A stretch of 64,000 nt of DNA from an uncultured Oscillospiraceae bacterium (lineage in GTDB: Bacteria; Bacillota; Clostridia; Oscillospirales; Ruminococcaceae), in the NCBI GenBank assembly GCA_904397845.1, contig CAJFOX010000019.1, positions 20,700 to 84,699 of the forward strand, written 5' to 3'. The position numbers and the translations under genes are program-made. The number at the start of each line of letters is the position of its first letter. The stretch's first letter is position 1. The notes under the pieces are model-generated. The model had not been told where the DNA came from. It saw nothing but the letters and a program-made list of their open reading frames with translations, and did not search any database. Below, piece after piece: positions 24,412 through 32,786 of this stretch.

Positions 24412-24983
24412 TTTACCTGCGTCTGTTTTATGAGTTTTTCAAGGCGGGTTTATTTTCCATTGGCGGCGGGCTTGCTACTCTTCCGTTCTTGTATGATATT
24501 TCCGACACGACGGGGTGGTTTACCCACGGGCAGTTGGCGGATATGTTGGCAATCTCTGAATCGACGCCTGGACCGATCGGTATCAATATGGCCACGTATG
24601 TGGGCTTTACTACCGGCGGAATCCCTGGCGCGGTGATTGCTACCGTCGGGATTATTACGCCTTCCATTATTGTTATTTTATTAATTGCCAAATTTTTACA
24701 AGCTTTCCGGGACAACAAATATGTCAAGGGGGCGTTTTACGGACTTCGGCCGGCTTCGACCGGCCTGATTACCGCCGCCGGGTTTTCGGTTGTAATGATT
24801 TCTTTGGTACAACTGGACTTGTTCCGGGCCAGCGGCTCCATTTTAGATTTATTGAACTGGAAGGGTCTGCTGTTGGCAGCGGTTATTTTTGTGTCGACAC
24901 GGCTTTTTAAAAAGCTTCATCCGGCGGTATTCATCGGTGCGTCTGCTGTGGCGGGGATTTTGTTCAAATTTGCGGGAGTTTAA
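24408..24983 (+). CDS. chromate-transporter (CHR) family protein, second half-size subunit
   Basis: 191 aa. FFKAGLFSIGGGLATLPFLYDI and ISESTPGPIGINMATYVGF are the CHR hallmarks for the second half; TPGPIGINMATYVG is the conserved loop. Five to six helices follow. It starts inside the last codon of the first subunit. The LysR gene follows 3 bases after its stop, so all three share one transcript. Confidence 0.85.
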   Translation: MIYLRLFYEFFKAGLFSIGGGLATLPFLYDISDTTGWFTHGQLADMLAISESTPGPIGINMATYVGFTTGGIPGAVIATVGIITPSIIVILLIAKFLQAFRDNKYVKGAFYGLRPASTGLITAAGFSVVMISLVQLDLFRASGSILDLLNWKGLLLAAVIFVSTRLFKKLHPAVFIGASAVAGILFKFAGV

Positions 24984-24986
24984 GAT

Positions 24987-25859
24987 ATGAATATCAAACA
25001 GCTGCAATATTTTGTCACCATTGTGGAAAACGGCACGATTACTGCCGCAGCGAAAAAGCTGGGCATTTCCCAGCCGCCGTTGAGCGCGCAGATGAAGCTG
25101 CTGGAGGAAGAATTGGGTGTTACGCTGATGGAGCGGGGAGGCAGACAGATCCGCTTGACAGATGCGGGAAGAATTTTGTACCGGCGGGCGGTTTCCATTG
25201 TGGAATTGACCGACACCACATTAAAAGAATTGACCGACTTTCGAACCGGTATTTCTGGCGTGTTGCGGCTGGGCACTGTGTCTTCCTGCGGGATCGGGCT
25301 GCTGAAAAGCAAAATGGCCGCCTTCCGGAACCGGTTTCCAGATGTATGCTTTGAAATCTGCGAGGGGAATACCTTGGATCTGGCCGACCAGATTCGAAAT
25401 GGGGTGATCGATCTGGCGATTGTGCGGGCGCCTTTCCGGTCGGAGGAATTTTCTTGCGTTTTTTTAGAGGAAGAGCCCATGGTAGCAGTGGGAGATGAAA
25501 GCTATTTTTCCAAGATTCCATGGGATTCCGCTGTTTTGTCGGATTTAGAGGGGCTGCCGCTGATTTGCTACCGGCGATGGGAATCTCTGATTCGCGCTAC
25601 CTTTGAAGAAGAAGGGATCGTCCCCAATATTTATTGTCTAAACGACGATGCACGCACTTCTTTGATGTGGGCCGCAGCAGGGCTGGGCGTCGCTATTGTG
25701 CCCCGTTCTATTTGCTCGGTGATTGCACGAAAAGGGATTGCTTACAAAAGGCTCAGGGAAAAAGGGATGTATACTCGTGTGGCGGCAATCCGAAAGAAAG
25801 GCGGGTACTGTTCCCCGCTGATGCAGGAGTTTTTGAATATTTTTGCGCAGCAAGAATAA
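24987..25859 (+). CDS. LysR-family transcriptional regulator
   Basis: 290 aa, normal length. The N-terminal helix-turn-helix reads MNIKQLQYFVTIVENGTITA with AAKKLGISQPPLSAQMKLLE. The effector-binding domain follows (GVLRLGTVSSCGIGLLKSK, ALIRAPF-type element VIDLAIVRAPF, AAAGLGVAIVPRS). GGGAG at the end of the chrA frame acts as ribosome site. LysR genes usually sit divergent to their target; here it is the third gene of the transporter operon, suggesting autoregulation of the whole unit. Its ligand is unknown. Confidence 0.9.
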   Translation: MNIKQLQYFVTIVENGTITAAAKKLGISQPPLSAQMKLLEEELGVTLMERGGRQIRLTDAGRILYRRAVSIVELTDTTLKELTDFRTGISGVLRLGTVSSCGIGLLKSKMAAFRNRFPDVCFEICEGNTLDLADQIRNGVIDLAIVRAPFRSEEFSCVFLEEEPMVAVGDESYFSKIPWDSAVLSDLEGLPLICYRRWESLIRATFEEEGIVPNIYCLNDDARTSLMWAAAGLGVAIVPRSICSVIARKGIAYKRLREKGMYTRVAAIRKKGGYCSPLMQEFLNIFAQQE

Positions 25860-26075
25860 AAACAATCCGTGCGCAGGGTGGAACAAATGCAGTAGAAATA
25901 AGCGCTGCTATAAAAAATTTTAATGGAATACATGATGTAAGCGCTCTGGATAGGTATAACAAGGAAATACGCAATAAAGGGTTGGTGCAGTGTAGCTTTA
26001 TGGGCGGAGTTGCCTAGGACCGGGCAAAAGGTGCGTTTGAGAGGCCCTGTATTTTCTAAGGATAGGATACGGGAT
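25860..26075 (+). other. spacer with a possible decayed coding remnant
   Basis: One plus frame across about 25880-26017 reads protein-like (SALDRYNKEIRNKGLVQ) but has no start codon or ribosome site of its own and enters from the antiframe of the LysR gene. No other element is recognised. Confidence 0.25.
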
Positions 26076-26113
26076 AAAATGAAAACCACTAGTAAGCTAG
26101 TGGTTTTCATTTT
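26076..26113. terminator. bidirectional terminator
   Basis: A perfect 17-bp stem (26076-26092 with 26097-26113) around a TAAG loop, with A/T-runs on both ends. It separates the LysR operon from the convergent S1-domain gene. Confidence 0.9.
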
Positions 26114-26157
26114 ACTAATCAGTATGCGATTATACGACGAGAAGATGATGGCTAAAA

Positions 26158-27111
26158 CTATGTAGCGCTTTCCTCCTCCTGGAGTTCGTCAAACCTTGTC
26201 TCGATCCGTTTGCTGCAGGAGGCCGGGGAATAACGCCAATAGGAAAGATGATTACCCTGCACAAAGTAATGGAAGGGTTGAACGGGGTAAGACGCATCAA
26301 AGGCATCTACTAAAATCAGCTTTACCTTCATTTTTTCTGGAATCAGGCTTTTGATGAATACGCTGGCATGCTGTCCGGGAAAGACATCGTCCCGCGGTTC
26401 TGCCAGCCCAGCCAGATTAGGAGTCAGTTCGATAAACACGCCGTAACTCTCTGAGGAACGGATTACGCCTGCCACTGTTTCTCCCGGGGAGAATAGGGCT
26501 GCGTTTTCCTCCCAGCTGCCAAGCAGTTCCTTGTGGCTTAAAGCGACCCGGCCGTTCGGCTCGACTTGGCGTACCACCGCTTGGATTTCCTGGCCGGGAG
26601 AAAACCGGTCCCGAGGATGCGCAATGCGAGAGACAGAAATGGCGTCGATAGGGATGAGGGAGGGAATGCCACAGCCAACGTCCACAAAAGCGCCAAAGGG
26701 CTCCAGATGAGTGACCCGAACGGGAATGATGTCGCCGGGATGCAGCTTTTTGACATAGCGTTCCATACATTCTTCCTGCACCTGCCGCCGGGAAAGAATT
26801 GCCACCGGCTCTCCATTTGCTCCCCGGTCAAAACGCTGGATGCGAAAACACACAGCTTTGTTGACGCGGGAGATCAGGGCGATATCTTTGGTAGAACCGT
26901 CCTGGATTCCAATGGCGCCTTCCTCTTTGGGAATAATTCCTTTCATGCTGACTAAATCTACAATCAGGTTGTGCCCGGAATCGCACAGAGTAACGCGGGC
27001 CTCCAGGATCCGCCCTTCCCGCCAGCTTTCCTGCAAGGATGCGGCGTTCCTTAGTGATGCGGCATTTTCTACAGTATTCCATAAACAGCCTTCCGGCAGA
27101 TATCGTTCCAT
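26158..27111 (-). CDS. S1 RNA-binding-domain protein (short RpsA-like)
   Basis: 317 aa with three OB-type S1 repeats: a degenerate one at about 35-105 (GRILEARVTL), a canonical one at about 122-200 (GDIIPVRVTHLEPFGAFVDV ... GRVALSHKELLG) and a third at about 208-275 (GETVAGVIRSSESYGVFIEL). The conserved GAFVD/YGVFI beta strands are the RNA face. Such proteins bind ribosomes or mRNA; it is too short to be full S1. GGAGG sits 6 bases before the start at 27111; the frame continues upstream without a ribosome site. It is the second gene of a two-gene minus-strand unit. Confidence 0.8.
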   Translation of the reverse strand: MERYLPEGCLWNTVENAASLRNAASLQESWREGRILEARVTLCDSGHNLIVDLVSMKGIIPKEEGAIGIQDGSTKDIALISRVNKAVCFRIQRFDRGANGEPVAILSRRQVQEECMERYVKKLHPGDIIPVRVTHLEPFGAFVDVGCGIPSLIPIDAISVSRIAHPRDRFSPGQEIQAVVRQVEPNGRVALSHKELLGSWEENAALFSPGETVAGVIRSSESYGVFIELTPNLAGLAEPRDDVFPGQHASVFIKSLIPEKMKVKLILVDAFDASYPVQPFHYFVQGNHLSYWRYSPASCSKRIETRFDELQEEESAT

Positions 27112-27220
27112 TTTTTCCTCCATTCTGCCCGGCTTGTGTAAGGCAGCTGCCGCGCATTTTTTGTCCGTTGGGACTTCTCTGGAAAATATATATGAAACGA
27201 ATCGGCAGGATATGACGGTT

Positions 27221-27547
27221 TTACTGGATAGACGCGCCGGAGCCACCCAGGCTCAGCAGCCGACTGCGAATCCGGCCGACCTGCTCATCTGGACAAGAAA
27301 GACGGAGCGTGCAACCCATCGCGCGGGGCTCTGTTTGGCTTTCAGAATGCAAAATGACGAACCCGTCCGGGACTGGCTGGGAGGGAAAACCCATGAGCTG
27401 ACCGGCCATAGCGACCGGAGGCGTTTTCGCCGGATATTCTTTTGCTTCAAAGCTCTCTTCCAAAATAGAATAACCCTGCTGGCGCAGCGAGTGGGCGGCC
27501 TGCTCGGCCAGATCATGATCGGAAAATTCACAAACGATCTGTTTCAT
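27221..27547 (-). CDS. uncharacterised 108-aa protein
   Basis: Starts MKQIVCEFSDHDLAEQAAHS. Its size and alternating beta-alpha pattern (IVCEF, helix DLAEQAAHSLRQQG, YSILEES, then GFVILHSES, CTLRLSC, helix EQVGRIRSRLL) suggest a ferredoxin-like fold of two beta-alpha-beta units, similar in outline to ACT or heat-induced stress-protein domains. That is structural inference; no family is recognised. The start at 27547 is chosen because GGAG lies 8 bases upstream; the ATG two codons earlier is too close to it. It precedes the S1-domain gene by 109 bases on the same strand. Confidence 0.65.
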   Translation of the reverse strand: MKQIVCEFSDHDLAEQAAHSLRQQGYSILEESFEAKEYPAKTPPVAMAGQLMGFPSQPVPDGFVILHSESQTEPRAMGCTLRLSCPDEQVGRIRSRLLSLGGSGASIQ

Positions 27548-27620
27548 TTTCATTTCTCCTTTTGTTCTTAAGAATCCCTATTATTTTTACCGGGCCGCAG
27601 CAAATAATCGGTGAAAAGAA

Positions 27621-27650
27621 TTGGCATTTGGATACAAAATCTGGTATACT
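27621..27650 (+). promoter_or_regulatory. sigma-A promoter of the DUF951-prfA operon
   Basis: TTGGCA (27621-27626), 18 bp, TATACT (27645-27650) with TGG before the -10 (extended). Confidence 0.75.
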
Positions 27651-27684
27651 AATTTTTATGTATTAGTAAAGTGAGGTGCGCACG

Positions 27685-27876
27685 TTGGACGTCCAGGTAG
27701 GCGATGTGCTGACGATGAAAAAAAAACATCCTTGCGGAGAAAATCATTTTCTAGTTTTGCGGGTCGGAATGGATTTTAAGATCCGCTGTTTGGGTTGCGG
27801 CCGGGAAGTAATGGTGCCGCGCAGCAAGGCGGAAAAAAATATCAGGAAGATTTCCCGCGAGGAGGAGCATACTTAG
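27685..27876 (+). CDS. DUF951-family small protein
   Basis: 63 aa: [20 protein letters not shown] opens the family, with [20 protein letters not shown] and [15 protein letters not shown] following. HPCG and CLGCG supply three conserved cysteines that probably bind zinc or act as a redox site. The fold is thought to be a small beta barrel. The TTG at 27685 is preferred because GAGGTG lies 6 bases upstream and the product then begins exactly where the family does; the GTG at 27676 is the alternative. First gene of the prfA operon. Molecular role unknown. Confidence 0.85.
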   Translation: MDVQVGDVLTMKKKHPCGENHFLVLRVGMDFKIRCLGCGREVMVPRSKAEKNIRKISREEEHT

Positions 27877-27941
27877 CGCGGCGGTATTGTAACAGGTCCG
27901 GAAAAAACCAGAGGGATCGTCTGAATGAACGGAGGATTTTT

Positions 27942-29018
27942 ATGTTTGAAAAATTGAAAGATGTTGCCGCACGTTATGAGCAGATTAACGAAAAACTGAT
28001 GGATCCGGTGGTGGTAAGCGATAACAGCCAATATAAAAGCCTGATGAAAGAACACAAAAACCTGACTCCGATTGTGGAAAAATACCGGGAGTACGAAAAA
28101 GCCGAGGCGTCTTTTGAGGAAGCCAGAGAGTTGTTGGATGAGGGCGGGCTGGATAAGGATTTTAAAGAAATGGTGGAGGAACAGCTGAATACCAGCCGGG
28201 ACGAGATGGAACGACTGGGGGAGGAATTAAAGATCCTGCTTCTGCCCAAAGATCCAAACGATGACAAGAACGTGATCATCGAGATTCGCGGCGGCGCCGG
28301 CGGCGATGAGGCGGCTCTGTTTGCCCATTCACTGTTCCGCATGTACTCGATGTACGCGGAGAATAAGCGGTGGAAAACTGAGATTTTGAGCGCCAACGAA
28401 ACGGAACTGGGCGGCTTTAAAGAGGTGAGTTTTTCCATCGAAGGGGAAGGCGCTTACTCTAAGCTGAAATTTGAAAGCGGCGTGCACCGGGTGCAGCGGG
28501 TGCCGGAGACGGAAACTCAGGGCCGTATCCACACTTCTACTGTAACGGTGGCGGTACTGCCGGAAGCGGAGGAAGTGGAATTGGAGATCGCGCCCGGCGA
28601 CCTGCAGATTGATACCTATCGTTCCAGCGGCGCCGGCGGTCAGCACGTCAACAAGACCGAATCGGCGATCCGCATCACCCATCTGCCTACTGGCACGGTA
28701 GTAGAATGCCAGGACGAGCGCAGCCAGCATAAGAACAAGGAAAAAGCGATGAAAATCCTGCGTTCCCGCCTGTATGAACGGATGCTTGAGGAGCAAAATG
28801 CCAAGATTGCCTCGGAACGGAAGCTTCAGGTAGGTACGGGCGACCGGTCGGAGCGCATCCGCACTTACAATTATCCTCAGGGCCGCTTGACCGATCACCG
28901 CATTGGACTGACGCTGTACCGGCTGGAGGCGATTCTAAACGGGGATCTGGATGAGGTGGTGGACGCCCTGCGGGCTTATGACCAGGCGGAAAAGCTCAAA
29001 AGCCAGGGAGAGGAATAA
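27942..29018 (+). CDS. prfA: peptide chain release factor 1 (RF1)
   Basis: 358 aa. Domain 3 carries [20 protein letters not shown] with GGQ at 232-234, which enters the peptidyl-transferase centre. The codon-recognition tripeptide of RF1 type, P188-E189-T190 ([10 protein letters not shown]), marks it as UAA/UAG specific rather than RF2 (SPF). [16 protein letters not shown] precedes it. CGGAGG is 6-7 bases before the ATG. The next gene begins 2 bases after its stop. The Q of GGQ would be methylated by PrmC, whose gene, usually adjacent, is not in this window. Confidence 0.95.
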   Translation: MFEKLKDVAARYEQINEKLMDPVVVSDNSQYKSLMKEHKNLTPIVEKYREYEKAEASFEEARELLDEGGLDKDFKEMVEEQLNTSRDEMERLGEELKILLLPKDPNDDKNVIIEIRGGAGGDEAALFAHSLFRMYSMYAENKRWKTEILSANETELGGFKEVSFSIEGEGAYSKLKFESGVHRVQRVPETETQGRIHTSTVTVAVLPEAEEVELEIAPGDLQIDTYRSSGAGGQHVNKTESAIRITHLPTGTVVECQDERSQHKNKEKAMKILRSRLYERMLEEQNAKIASERKLQVGTGDRSERIRTYNYPQGRLTDHRIGLTLYRLEAILNGDLDEVVDALRAYDQAEKLKSQGEE

Positions 29019-29019
29019 A

Positions 29020-30051
29020 ATGGAGACCAAGATTTTGAAAGTCGCTTCGATTTTTGAAAATCCGGATGAATTGCAGCAGGCGGCGGATATTCTGGCGCAA
29101 GGTGGGCTGGTGGCTTTTCCCACGGAAACGGTCTACGGGCTGGGCGCCAACGGTTTAAACGAGGATGCAGTGCGCGCTATCTACAGGGCAAAAGGACGCC
29201 CCAGCGATAATCCATTGATCCTGCACATCTGTGATATGGAGATGCTGCCTCAGCTGGCCCGGGAGGTCCCTTCGGCGGCGGTCAGGCTGGCGCTGGAATT
29301 TTGGCCGGGGCCGCTGACTATGGTATTGCCCAAGACTTCCCAGGTGCCGGATGCGGTTTCCGGCGGGCTGGACACGGTGGCGATACGATTCCCCGGCAAC
29401 CTCATTGCCCGTGAACTGATCCGGCGTTGTGGCAAGCCTGTCGCGGCCCCCTCTGCCAATCTGTCCGGCAGTCCCAGCCCCACGACGGCTCAACACTGTA
29501 TTGATGATCTGATGGGAAGAGTGGACGCCATTGTCGACGGCGGCATCTGCGGGGTGGGACTGGAATCCACTGTCATTTCGTTGGCAGGGGAAGTCCCCAC
29601 TGTATTACGACCTGGAGGAATAACGGTTGAACAGCTGCGGAAGGTGCTGGGTGATGTTCAGGTGGATCCAGCGGTGACTCATCCCATGGCGGAAGGTCAG
29701 AAGGCCGCTTCGCCGGGGATGAAGTACAAACATTATGCACCGAAAGCCAGGGTGATTTTGGTGGACGGAAATCAGGCTGATTTTGCCGGGTATGTCAATG
29801 AGCGAAAGGCTGACGGTGTATTTGCACTGTGTTTTTCGGAGGACATAGCGGCACTGGAGGTGCCAGCGGTCTGTTACGGTGGGGAAAAGCGGCCGGGAGA
29901 GCAGGCGCATGCGCTGTTTGATGCGCTGCGCCGGCTGGATGATCAGAATGCGCAGCTGGTGTTCGCTCACTGCCCCAACCAGGACGGCCTTGGACTGGCG
30001 GTATATAACCGGCTTTTGCGGGCGGCGGCATTCGATGTGGTAAGGTTATAA
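29020..30051 (+). CDS. tsaC: L-threonylcarbamoyladenylate synthase (Sua5/TsaC type)
   Basis: 343 aa, the long Sua5 form. The YrdC domain (residues about 15-205) has GGLVAFPTETVYGLGANGL, KGRPSDNPLILHI and PSANLSGSPSPTTAQH, and ends with STVISL and VLRPGGIT. The C-terminal Sua5 domain follows a linker with SPGMKYKHYAPKA, which gates the active site. It makes threonylcarbamoyl-AMP from Thr, bicarbonate and ATP for tRNA t6A37. The GAGAGGA site overlaps the end of prfA. TcdA, at the left edge, would act on the same modification (t6A to ct6A). Confidence 0.93.
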   Translation: METKILKVASIFENPDELQQAADILAQGGLVAFPTETVYGLGANGLNEDAVRAIYRAKGRPSDNPLILHICDMEMLPQLAREVPSAAVRLALEFWPGPLTMVLPKTSQVPDAVSGGLDTVAIRFPGNLIARELIRRCGKPVAAPSANLSGSPSPTTAQHCIDDLMGRVDAIVDGGICGVGLESTVISLAGEVPTVLRPGGITVEQLRKVLGDVQVDPAVTHPMAEGQKAASPGMKYKHYAPKARVILVDGNQADFAGYVNERKADGVFALCFSEDIAALEVPAVCYGGEKRPGEQAHALFDALRRLDDQNAQLVFAHCPNQDGLGLAVYNRLLRAAAFDVVRL

Positions 30052-30068
30052 CGGCAAGGGGGATATGG

Positions 30069-30680
30069 ATGGGATGTTTCGTGATCGGTTTGACCGGCCA
30101 GACCGGCGCGGGAAAAAGCACGGTCAGCCGAGTGCTGGCAGACTGCGGCATTCCGGTGGTTGACTGCGACCGTCTGGCGAGGGAAGCGGTGAAGCCGGGC
30201 AGTGAATGTCTTTTGCAGCTGGTCCGTGCGTTTGGCCGTAAAATCCTAAAGCCGGATGGCAGCCTGGATCGGGCTGGGATGGCGGCGATGGCTTTCCCTG
30301 ATCCGGAAAAGCTGGCGGTGCTCAACCGGATTACCCATAAGGCGATTTTGCAGCTGCTAAAAAATCGGCTGAAAGAGTTGGAAGCCGCCGGACAATCTTT
30401 GGTGGTCGTCGATGCACCGACTTTATTTGAAAGCGGCGCAGACCGACTCTGCGGCGCCGTAGTCAGTGTGACCGCACCGGAAGCTTTCCGTTTGGAGCGG
30501 ATCCTGGCACGGGACCATTTGGAACCGGAGGCGGCGAAAAGGCGGATGGATGCGCAGAAAGAGGAAGCCTACTATACCGAACGCTCCGATTATATATTGG
30601 TAAACGATGGCTCGGTAAAGGATTTGGAAGAAAAAGCCCGGCAGTTAGCCCGGCATTTACAAGAGAAAGCAGGTGGATGA
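30069..30680 (+). CDS. coaE: dephospho-CoA kinase
   Basis: 203 aa, normal length. The P-loop GLTGQTGAGKSTVSR lies at residues 7-21. VDCDRLAREAV (aspartate for dephospho-CoA) and VVVDAPTLFESGAD follow, with the lid region RDHLEPEAAKRRMDAQ. It phosphorylates the ribose 3'-OH of dephospho-CoA, the last step of CoA synthesis. AGGGGGA precedes the ATG. Its stop overlaps the next start (ATGA). Confidence 0.95.
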   Translation: MGCFVIGLTGQTGAGKSTVSRVLADCGIPVVDCDRLAREAVKPGSECLLQLVRAFGRKILKPDGSLDRAGMAAMAFPDPEKLAVLNRITHKAILQLLKNRLKELEAAGQSLVVVDAPTLFESGADRLCGAVVSVTAPEAFRLERILARDHLEPEAAKRRMDAQKEEAYYTERSDYILVNDGSVKDLEEKARQLARHLQEKAGG

Positions 30681-31252
30681 TGGTCATTCGAAAAGGCGGC
30701 GCGCTGCTGCTGGCGGCGATTTTGTTGATTTCAGGCATCTTTGGTCTGACAAAAGCGATGCGGTATTTCTATCAGAAAGCGTATCCGCTGGGGTATGAGC
30801 AGCTGGTTTTGCCTGCCTGCGAGGAACAGGAGCTGGAGCCGTCTTTTGTCTTTGCCGTCATCCGTACTGAAAGCAGCTTTCGTCCACAAGCGCAGTCCAG
30901 CGTTGGGGCTCGGGGACTAATGCAGATCACGGAGGAGACGTTTCAATGGATCCAGTTCCGCATGGAGGATGAAAGCGGCGTAGACTATGATGATCTGTTT
31001 GATGAAAAAACCAATATCCAATACGGTACTTTCCTGTTGCGGACGCTGCTGGATGAATTCGGCAGCGAAACCAACGCCCTGTGCGCGTATCATGCGGGCT
31101 GGGGGAATACGAAGAAATGGCTGCAAAATGAGGAATATGCGCCAGATGGGCAGAATATCGAGAATATCCCATTTGGAGATACCGGGCGGTATGTGAAAAA
31201 GGTTTTAGAAACGAAAAAAATGTACGAAAAATTATACGATTTTTCCGCCTGA
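30677..31252 (+). CDS. membrane-anchored lytic transglycosylase (Slt-type, GH23)
   Basis: 191 aa. One N-terminal signal-anchor helix (about residues 8-26) is followed by a compact Slt domain: FAVIRTESSFRPQAQSSVGA, ARGLMQITEETFQWI, NIQYGTFLLRTLLDEF and NALCAYHAGWGNTKKWL. The glutamate in RTESSF (residue 65) is the catalytic acid. It should cleave the MurNAc-GlcNAc bond with 1,6-anhydro formation outside the membrane. Two adjacent ATGs (30677, 30680) both fit; the first gives a 4-base overlap with coaE. Confidence 0.88.
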   Translation: MMVIRKGGALLLAAILLISGIFGLTKAMRYFYQKAYPLGYEQLVLPACEEQELEPSFVFAVIRTESSFRPQAQSSVGARGLMQITEETFQWIQFRMEDESGVDYDDLFDEKTNIQYGTFLLRTLLDEFGSETNALCAYHAGWGNTKKWLQNEEYAPDGQNIENIPFGDTGRYVKKVLETKKMYEKLYDFSA

Positions 31253-31330
31253 AAACAGGTGTAACAAAAATAGCCTATGGCTTTCCATGAAAAGAAAACA
31301 GAATCAGATCAATTGCAAGGAGGATACGAC

Positions 31331-32734
31331 ATGTCAAACCAAAACAAAACTCAGGGTCAGCTTTTGGAAGAACAGCTTTTGATGGCGCCGAAAAACGGAG
31401 CGGAGATACTCTCGGATGAGGAGATTGCCAAAGCCGACGAGTTCTGCGAAGGGTATAAGGCCTTTTTGAAATGCGCCAAAACAGAGCGGGAGGCAGTGGC
31501 TCAGACGGTCAAAATCTTAAAGGATCACGGTTACGTGGAGTTTGATCCCGATAAAAAATATGGGCCCGGGGATAAGGTTTACTATAACAACCGCGGTAAG
31601 GCATTGTGCTTTGCTACCATCGGCACCCGCTCCATGAAGGAGGGCATTCGCCTGGTTGCCTCCCATATCGATTCCCCACGGGTGGATTTAAAGCCCAACC
31701 CATTGTATGAGGATGCGGAAATCGGCTATTTTAAAACCCACTATTACGGAGGTATCCGCAAATACCAGTGGACGGCAATTCCGCTGTCTTTGCATGGCGT
31801 GATTGTGAAAAAAGGCGGCGAGGCGGTTACGGTTTCGGTAGGCGATGAGCCGGGCGAGCCGGTGTTCTCCATCACCGACCTGCTGCCCCATCTGAGCAAG
31901 GATCAAGATGCCCGTAAGCTGGGGGATGGGATACGGGGTGAGGAGCTCAACATTGTAATCGGCTCGCGGCCCTTCCGGGACGACAAGGCCAGCCAGAAGG
32001 TCAAGCTGGCAATTGCAAAGATCCTGTTTGATAAATACGGTGTTGTGGAAAGCGATTTCCAAGCGGCCGACCTGCAGGCGGTTCCGGCATTCGATCCACG
32101 GGATGTAGGGTTTGACCGCAGCATGGTGGGCGCCTACGGCCAGGATGACAAAGTCTGTGCCTATACCTCTTTGATGGCGGCGATCGAGGCGCCGGCACCG
32201 GAGTATACCCATGTGACGGTGATGGCGGATAAAGAGGAGGTAGGATCCCCTGGCGCTACTGGCATGGGGTCTGATTATTTTGTTTATTTTATCAGCGATC
32301 TGGCCAAACATTACGGGATTGAAGGCCGGACGGTGCTGACCCATACCAAATGCCTGTCTGCCGACGTAAACTGTGCATTTGATCCATCTTTCCCAGATGT
32401 GGCAGAGCGGCGTAATATCGCCTATGCAAATCATGGCACCGTGCTGACAAAATACACAGGTGCCCGGGGCAAATCCGGTTGCAACGAGGCGACGGCTGAA
32501 TTCATGGGCTTTGTCCGTGATTTGTTTGATGCGGAAGGCGTGCTCTGGCAGACTGGAGAGATCGGCAAGGTGGATCAGGGCGGCGGAGGGACCGTCGCGG
32601 TGGAAATTTCCAAACATAATGCGGATGTGGTAGACATCGGCGTGCCGGTGCTTTCCATGCACGCGCCGTTCGAGCTGGTTTCCAAGATTGACACCTATAT
32701 GACCTACCGGGCGTTTAAAGCCTTTTTAAAATAG
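31331..32734 (+). CDS. M18-family aminopeptidase
   Basis: 467 aa. Metal and catalytic elements: LVASHIDSPRVDLKPNPLYE (first histidine), HVTVMADKEEVGSPGATGMG (the EE pair: base and metal ligand), LSADVNCAFDPSFPD (metal aspartate) and the late VDIGVPVLSMHAPFELVS (last histidine). This is the order of aspartyl aminopeptidase/ApeB-type M18 enzymes, cytosolic dizinc exopeptidases. The ATG at 31331 is preceded by AAGGAGG; the frame runs 18 codons further upstream without a ribosome site. Confidence 0.9.
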   Translation: MSNQNKTQGQLLEEQLLMAPKNGAEILSDEEIAKADEFCEGYKAFLKCAKTEREAVAQTVKILKDHGYVEFDPDKKYGPGDKVYYNNRGKALCFATIGTRSMKEGIRLVASHIDSPRVDLKPNPLYEDAEIGYFKTHYYGGIRKYQWTAIPLSLHGVIVKKGGEAVTVSVGDEPGEPVFSITDLLPHLSKDQDARKLGDGIRGEELNIVIGSRPFRDDKASQKVKLAIAKILFDKYGVVESDFQAADLQAVPAFDPRDVGFDRSMVGAYGQDDKVCAYTSLMAAIEAPAPEYTHVTVMADKEEVGSPGATGMGSDYFVYFISDLAKHYGIEGRTVLTHTKCLSADVNCAFDPSFPDVAERRNIAYANHGTVLTKYTGARGKSGCNEATAEFMGFVRDLFDAEGVLWQTGEIGKVDQGGGGTVAVEISKHNADVVDIGVPVLSMHAPFELVSKIDTYMTYRAFKAFLK

Positions 32735-32786
32735 AAACAGGCTCCTTTTGCAAAAGGATAAGAAATAGATGGAAGGAAAGATGAAT

